A stretch of DNA of 64,000 nt from Dillenia suffruticosa (lineage: Eukaryota; Streptophyta; Magnoliopsida; Dilleniales; Dilleniaceae). The notes under the pieces are model-generated. The model had not been told where the DNA came from. It ran no database searches and saw only the letters and a program-made list of their open reading frames with translations. The position numbers and the translations under genes are program-made. Numbering within the stretch: position 1 is the stretch's first letter; each line of letters starts with the position of its first letter. Shown here one piece after another: positions 58,431 to 64,000 of this stretch. Location: the NCBI GenBank assembly GCA_033439265.1, contig JAVTVX010000011.1, forward strand, positions 13,723,090 through 13,787,089. The letters are read 5' to 3'.

Positions 58431-59727
58431 TAAGATGCTGTAGAAGATCATGAATTGGGTTTTGTCGGACAGCATCCCATAGCTTTTACCCTTAGACTGA
58501 GGGTTTTTCCACATAATAGATTGTTATTATATTGTCTTTGACTTGTGCTTAACATATTTAGTTGATAAATTGATTTGTTGGTACCCAATTTTAATTATAC
58601 AAAAGAGGTCAAATTTAATTGTAACATATTTGCCCTACTCTTTTTCCTCCACAAAATTATTTTTGTGAAAATATATTGGCTTTCTTGGCTTTCTTTTAAG
58701 ACAGTAAGTTATCAGTGACTAGAATTTTTGGCTTATGAATTTTTCTCACTTTTTTGCCAATTAGTTACATATTTTTTTCAATAAATTGTGGATATCTAAT
58801 AATCATTTTGAATCTAACTAAATCAATTTTAAGTTAAAATGGATACTTAAGGAGACAAAACTCTTTCACGTCTATTTTCTTCATATATAAGATTTAAATC
58901 CGAAATATTATTTAAGGGGTATTAGTACCCGAACACTATACCAAGCATTAGTTTGCCAATTAATTACCATAAAGTATAAGTTGTGTTCAACATCACAAGT
59001 AGCACAACTTACATGACTTATTTTCTTGCAGTGGGTTGGTACTGAATTTTACAAAAATATTACATGTAAAATTCTCATGATGGATAACAAATTACGATAT
59101 GTTTTCTTTTAGTATTATTATTGTAGTTTATTTTGAAGATTTATAATCCATCGAAATCCTATGTACAGGCCTGCAAACACAATACGTGTATCTCAGCGGT
59201 AGAAACCTAAAAGAGATGTCTGCTCCACTTATTTAGCAAGAGACTAAATAAGAAAAGTAACAATTGTATACTACCTGGTTTCATATAAGTAATTTTTATT
59301 CAATATGATAGAAGAGCCGATACCAACCAAGCCCCAAAAATAATATAAGGACTAACATCTCTTTCTCTCCGACATCACTTAAAGTGTTAAAAAATATATT
59401 ATATATCAAAATCAAATCTTTACATATTTGATTTTTTTTATTTTTATATTTATAATAACTGTTTCTATATTTATGATAATAAATTTTTTATATAACCTAA
59501 ATCATTGTAATTATTCATTGAGGTAATGGAACATTAGGGTAACATGATATCATAAATATGTTTATCTATATCTCATGAACTACAAATAAAGCCAGCCACC
59601 ACTCCAAGCCCAAAAACACCAAAGGCCGAAATGATAAATCAGGCCAACCATAATACATCAAAACCAGGCAAAAGGTATTAAGATACAAATAAGTTAATAA
59701 TAGACAGAAATTAAAAAATAAGGATAA
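58431..59727. other. 3' flank of the decayed DUF247 copy, with a 190-bp insert
   Basis: Matches 8,560-9,290 in blocks. Relative to that copy, about 59,389-59,577 is extra: AT-rich, beginning TGTTAAAAAATATATTATATATC and containing an ACATGATATCA motif like a decayed primer site. It may be a small LTR-type or TRIM fragment; uncertain. No gene. Confidence 0.55.
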
Positions 59728-60475
59728 ATCAATGATGATAAGAAAGAACAGCACATATCTTTTGCACCAAGGTAAGAGCAAGCAAAATGGTGGCCATCCA
59801 ATTGCTCCATGTTACCACGAGGTGAGTCCAACATTGATTGCATTAGGAATTTATGTCTTGGAATGTCTAGCGGTAAAAGAAGTTCTTTGGATTGATAATA
59901 ATGAAATCATCCTTGGGCCTGTCAAACATTTAAAAATTCCATGATTGCAAAGTATTTTGACATCATAGGAAGAATCAATGAGGCAATCTATAAGTGCCAT
60001 ATAGTCCCTCATGTATTTTGGATCGTCGGGTCGACAGTACCTCTCGTAGGCCTTCATGTTACTATCGATTGTCAATGTAGGCATGGTGAGAGTCCCGTCT
60101 CGAATTCTACAAACAAGCTGGTCCAGCTCTCTTCATCCATAACCCTTTTTCTGAACTCCACTCCTTTTTCAAGCAGCCTCGCCGAGCCGCTTATTAACTT
60201 GAATTGGTTACCACAAGGGGAATATGAGCAGCAATTTGAAAAGAGTACCTGATTTAGGCGACTGTGGCCCATCTCTTGGTTCCAAAGTTCAAAACTACAC
60301 CCCTTGAAAAATCGAAGGGAGTGAAACTATCATATAGCAGGCCGAGTAAATGCTTCGGCCCATGGTAACTGACTTCTGGAAGATCATGATTTGGACCTCC
60401 AATTTTGTAACCCACAAAACGCAGGGCCATTTTTCTACAAGAAAAGAGTACCCGATTTGGTCACGGCCTCAACAT
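59728..60475 (-). pseudogene. DUF247 pseudogene, C-terminal two thirds
   Basis: Minus-strand similarity to residues about 205-521 of the intact gene (9302-10867): KMALRFVGYKIGG, LLYDSF, FKLISGSARLLEKGVEFRKRVMDEE, PTLTIDSN, AYERYCRPDDPKYMRDYMALIDCLIDSS, ILCNHGIF and a C-terminal HLVVTWSNW-like end. The first 200 codons are absent, the central hydrophobic stretch of the intact gene is absent, part of the membrane-anchor region is deleted near 59,795, and the frame is broken at several points by small deletions. It is a dead tandem paralog, separated from the intact copy by the 43-kb nest. Confidence 0.88.
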
Positions 60476-61766
60476 TGAAGAAAATGAAAAAACTGTATAA
60501 AAATTCAAGGAACATCTCAAAAATATTTATTTACTCTTGCCAACTATTATTAGTTGTGTCATCATGGTAACCAACCTTTTTTTGATAAATCCAATAATTT
60601 TAGAATACCGTCTATCATTAGAGTTATGGTTTGAAATTTATATGTAGTGGCTCACTTGACTATAAATAAATTTGAATCAATAATAAGCGTATTTGATAAA
60701 TTATTTAATTTGTTTAATATTTTTTAATATTTTTAATTAGAATTATATGAATTTTTAATATATTTTATTTTATAATTTTTTATTAATTATTGTTTTGTGT
60801 ACTTTGCATGCAGACTATATATATATATATATATCATGAAAGTCATCATAGGTATTTTCTCTTGACTCAATATTTAGCATACAAAAGGCAATACAAAACT
60901 CTCTCCCTCTCCGTCTTATTCTGTTTCTCTTCCTAAAACCGTTATCTGTCTCGAATGTCAGAATCTATCCATCGGAGCACCCTCCGGCGATGTTTTGTAG
61001 TTCCCATCAATCGGAAGGTCTAACAATCACTCATCTCATTCGAGTCAGCCACGCTATTATCCATGGAGCGAAATCTATTTCTAACAGGGCCACAAACTAA
61101 AAAGGCAAGCATCAAGGGCGTCCTCCATTGAGAGAGAAATCCCCAATACCTTGTGCCAAATTGGCTTTTGAGAACTCCAGAGAGTCCAAGATGACAAATG
61201 TTTTAGAGAATGGACGAGCAACCTTGAGACTCCTCTTCCTTTACGCACTCTAGCGTTTGTACTAATAATGTAAAACACAAAAGGAAATATTCAGTTTTAT
61301 TTATTATTGAAGGTACACACTTTCTCTAGTTGATTAAATAAATCTTCTTCAAATTCATGGATTCAAATTACTTATCTACACCATGGTGTTTTAACAATTT
61401 TTTAGAGCGTCGTAGCAAAAGAAAAGACAACAATCATATAACCAAGGTCCCAAATGGTGAATCCGATCAAAGGCACCAGATTTTTGACCAGATATTTCAG
61501 GCAGCCCAAAGTCAAAACCTCCGTTGGCTACTAAGTTAATCAGAACGAACATCGTTCCCCTGAGGAGCAAGACGGATATGAGGTAGGATTGTGACAGTTG
61601 GCTTGTTAAGTTCTGGGAAAACGGTGCATAGTTTGAACTCTCTAGCGCAAATAGGGTTCGGATTTACCAATGCTGTGTGGCTGTAGTGGTGAGATTTCCT
61701 GTGAACACTTATCCATTACATGGTTCGAGCATTGGTACGAGCAAATAGGGTTCGGATTTAGCAAGA

Positions 61767-61960
61767 CCTAACTCACTGGTGAAGCGAATAGGGTTCTTTT
61801 GTCACTTTATGAGGCGCTTTTAATCATCTGTGACCCGGTGGGGGTTGCAACCCTAAGATGTATTAGGCGTTTTTGTGAAGTGTCTTGTTTTGAATATATG
61901 AGACTATTCCCATTGATTTTGAAAACAAAAATCATAAAAAAATTAATAATAATAATAATA
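61767..61960 (+). repeat. 190-bp direct repeat, copy 1
   Basis: Starts CCTAACTCACTGGTGAAGC and ends in an AAATTAATAATAATAA run. About 95% identical by eye to 62213-62403. The spacing between copies is 446 bases. Open frames of 64-67 codons inside it are not supported as genes. Confidence 0.85.
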
Positions 61961-62212
61961 AAAATGAAAATCTCCAACCCTCATCGTGTTATCTCTCTCT
62001 AGAGATTTGTGCATATTCTCTCAAGAAGACCTAACTGCCTAATTCTCTAAGGAAGAAGTTAGACTCACGATGGACACTCTCCAAGGGTCATTAAGGTTTC
62101 ATAATCATGAGTGGTTAATGGGAGTTATGAAGTGATAAAAATAGGATAATGGGAGTTACCTCATTATCCCCTAAATTACCAAAATACCCCTCTTGGTCAT
62201 ATAGTACCAACA

Positions 62213-62403
62213 CCTAACTCACTGGTGAAGCAAATAGAGCTCTTTTGTCACTTTATGAGGCGCTTTTAATCATCTGTGACCCTATGGGGGTTGCAACCCT
62301 AAGATGTATTAGGCGTTTTAGTGAAGTATCTTGTTTCGAATATATGAGACTATTCCCATTGATTTTGAAAACTAAAACCATAAAAAAATTAATAATAATA
62401 ATA
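62213..62403 (+). repeat. 190-bp direct repeat, copy 2
   Basis: Second copy of 61767-61960. Both end in AATAATAATAA microsatellites, which may have helped the duplication. Confidence 0.85.
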
Positions 62404-62819
62404 AGAGGAACACTAGGGTTTCTTATATGGGCTTTCTAATGTCAAAAAGAGACACTAAGGTAACCCTTTTTTGGGATCAACTCGTTAGCAATGTTAGACT
62501 TTGAATAGTATTAAACAGCAAAAAGATATATAACATTCTTTTTCTATTTTTTAAATAGATTAAATAAGTAGTTTGTGAAGACCCGAGACCAAAACTCCAT
62601 AACCATAACAAGTTTTCACTAGTATCAACACGTAATGAATCGGTTCATCGGGATTTAGAATTACAGCAGTTTCACGTAAACTTTAACTAAACAAATAAAA
62701 TTATTTCTTTTAATTAATTAAAAGGGATCATGAATTTTCCTAAGCAATCAAAAGGAAATTATAAATAATTGGAAGAGCAGATTTTGTAATTTTCTAACAA
62801 TCAAGTGTATGAATGTTCA

Positions 62820-64000
62820 CCAAATACTTTCTCACTTCGGAGGAGCTTAATTTGAGACAAAGAAAATGGTTAGAGCTGATCAAGAATTATGACTTGGTGA
62901 TTGATTAGCACCCCGGGAAGGTGACTGTTGTTGCTGATACTTTAAGCTGCAAATCCTCATCTACGGCATTTCGAGAGAGTTCTTACCTCTCTTGTTTAGT
63001 GGGACTCTGAGTACTTGGAGTCGAGTTGCCTAAAGACGATCAAAGTACTTTATTAGCCAAGTTTGTGGTCAAACCCACGTTGTTGGATCGCATTCGGGAG
63101 TTTCAGGCTACCGATGATGAGTTGAAGGGCATTGTTGAGAAAATCCAAAAAGGGGAGGGTGGTGAATTCCGGATTCGGGATGATGGAATTATAATGTATG
63201 GGAAATGCACATGTATTTCGAAAAATAAAGATCTCCGGAAGGCTATACTCGAAGAGGTGCATTTCTCGGCTTATGCTATGCATTTGGGGAGTACCAAAAT
63301 GTACCGAACCATCAAAGAATTATATTGGTGGTCTGAGATGAAGAGAGAGATAACCGAATTTGTGGTAAAGTGTTTTGTATGCCAACAGATCAAGGCTGAA
63401 CATCAGAAACTGGCAGGAACACTTCAACCACTACCAATTCTATAATGGAAATGGGAACATATCACTATAGATTTCGTGATCGGATTGCCACGTACTCCGA
63501 GCCGTCACGATGTCATATGGGTGATTATAGACCATCTCACCAAATCGGCTCACTTCTTGCCAATTTAGAATACCTATTCCTTGGAAAGATTGGCAAAGTT
63601 GTACATTGATGAGATCGTAAGGCTTCACAGAGTATCGGTGTCTATTGTATCAGATCGTGATCCTCGATTCACTTCTAGATTCTGGCCAAAGTTATAAAAG
63701 TCCTTAGGGACTAAATTGAAATTCAGCACTGCTTTTCATCCCCAAACCGATGGACAATCAGAGCGCACCATCCAAACATTGGAGGACATGCTTAAAGCAT
63801 GTGTTATGGAATTTCAAGTTAGTTGGGATAGGCACCTTCCGTTGGTTGAATTTTCCTACAACAACAATTATCAAGCAAGCATAAGGATGCCTCCATATGA
63901 AACCCTTTATGGAAAGAAGTTTCGTACTCCCTTGTGCTGGGATGAAGTTGGAGAGAGAAAGATTGAAAACATAGAAATGACCGAGGCCACTAAAGAGGAA
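62820..64000 (+). mobile_element. Element H: gypsy (Tekay-like) pol fragment, RNase H to integrase, runs off window
   Basis: Plus-strand similarity starts abruptly in RNase H (LNLRQRKWLELIKNYDLVID). It continues through the pol linker (LLAKFVVKPTLLDRIREFQ), the integrase zinc finger (YAMHLGSTKMYRTI, CFVCQQIKAEHQK) and the catalytic domain ([31 protein letters not shown]), up to [14 protein letters not shown] at the window edge. Among the elements here it is closest to E (YSLERL.KLY.DEI.., ERKIE). Truncated on its 5' side and broken in a few places; its LTRs are not in view. Confidence 0.9.

Larger units (their letters stand above)
60476..62815. other. Region without a recognised gene
   Basis: AT-rich low-copy DNA with a TA run (about 60,818-60,832). 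A more GC-balanced stretch at 60,890-61,280 may derive from a transposon or gene but has no readable domain. Short runs CAAATAGGGTTCGGATTTA occur at about 61,648 and 61,742. A 190-bp direct repeat lies at 61,767 and 62,213. Confidence 0.5.

Noticed and set aside
60890-61280. Possible copia LTR or gene remnant
   Set aside because: No paired LTR, primer site or protein domain could be found by eye, so it was left unassigned.

Overview
The window reads as a repeat-rich stretch of flowering-plant nuclear DNA. The low-copy sequence is AT-rich. It holds one plant-specific DUF247 gene, a decayed Mutator-like transposase, two non-autonomous CACTA transposons and many long-LTR Ty3/gypsy elements whose gag, pol, tRNA-Met-type primer site and chromodomain-like C terminus fit the Tekay/Del chromovirus lineage. 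The species cannot be told from the sequence. No rRNA gene, functional tRNA gene or CRISPR array was seen.

Layout. 1-5650: a Mutator-like fragment (minus strand) interrupted by solo LTR A (2178-4658, TSD TTTGA) and flanked by two copies of a local repeat. 5650-13531: low-copy DNA with CACTA element 1 (6047-7222, TSD CTA), the DUF247 gene (9302-10867, minus) and a repeat-rich intergenic stretch. 13532-56680: one old minus-strand gypsy element, E, swollen to 43 kb by other elements. Inside E are G (17417-23378, TSD TTAAG, rearranged into a large inverted repeat), solo LTR D (23873-40339, TSD TTCTT) and element F (40557-50650, minus, TSD AAAAT). Inside D lies the young element C (25624-39536, plus, TSD GGATG), and inside C's pol lies solo LTR B (31363-34407, TSD CGTAC). 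The nest is therefore four levels deep (E > D > C > B). 56681-60475: a second, decayed copy of the DUF247 locus, with CACTA element 2 (57146-58139, TSD TGC). 60476-62815: unassigned low-copy DNA with a 190-bp direct repeat. 62820-64000: the pol part of another gypsy element, H, running off the window.

How the parts relate. The sequence around 7.5-10.3 kb matches 13.45-13.53 kb joined to 56.7-60.5 kb. This was a tandem duplication of a DUF247 locus, and one copy was later split by E. E then served as landing ground for G, D and F within about 0.7 kb of its own pol sequence. Perfect 5-bp target duplications at A, B, C, D, F and G fix the order of events. The two LTRs of C differ at about 35 of 2,760 positions by eye count (about 1.3%), so C and everything inside it are young. 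The LTRs of E differ by well over 10% in the parts compared.

Most notable observations: (1) element G carries two nearly identical LTR arms of about 1.8 kb facing each other, a possible long-hairpin RNA source; (2) C, F and E each carry a 0.19-0.23 kb intron-like spacer at the same place between gag and protease; (3) the LTRs share two stem-loops whose stems appear to covary; (4) both CACTA elements carry a homologous decayed tRNA-like module; (5) the DUF247 protein has an extra hydrophobic stretch in its middle.
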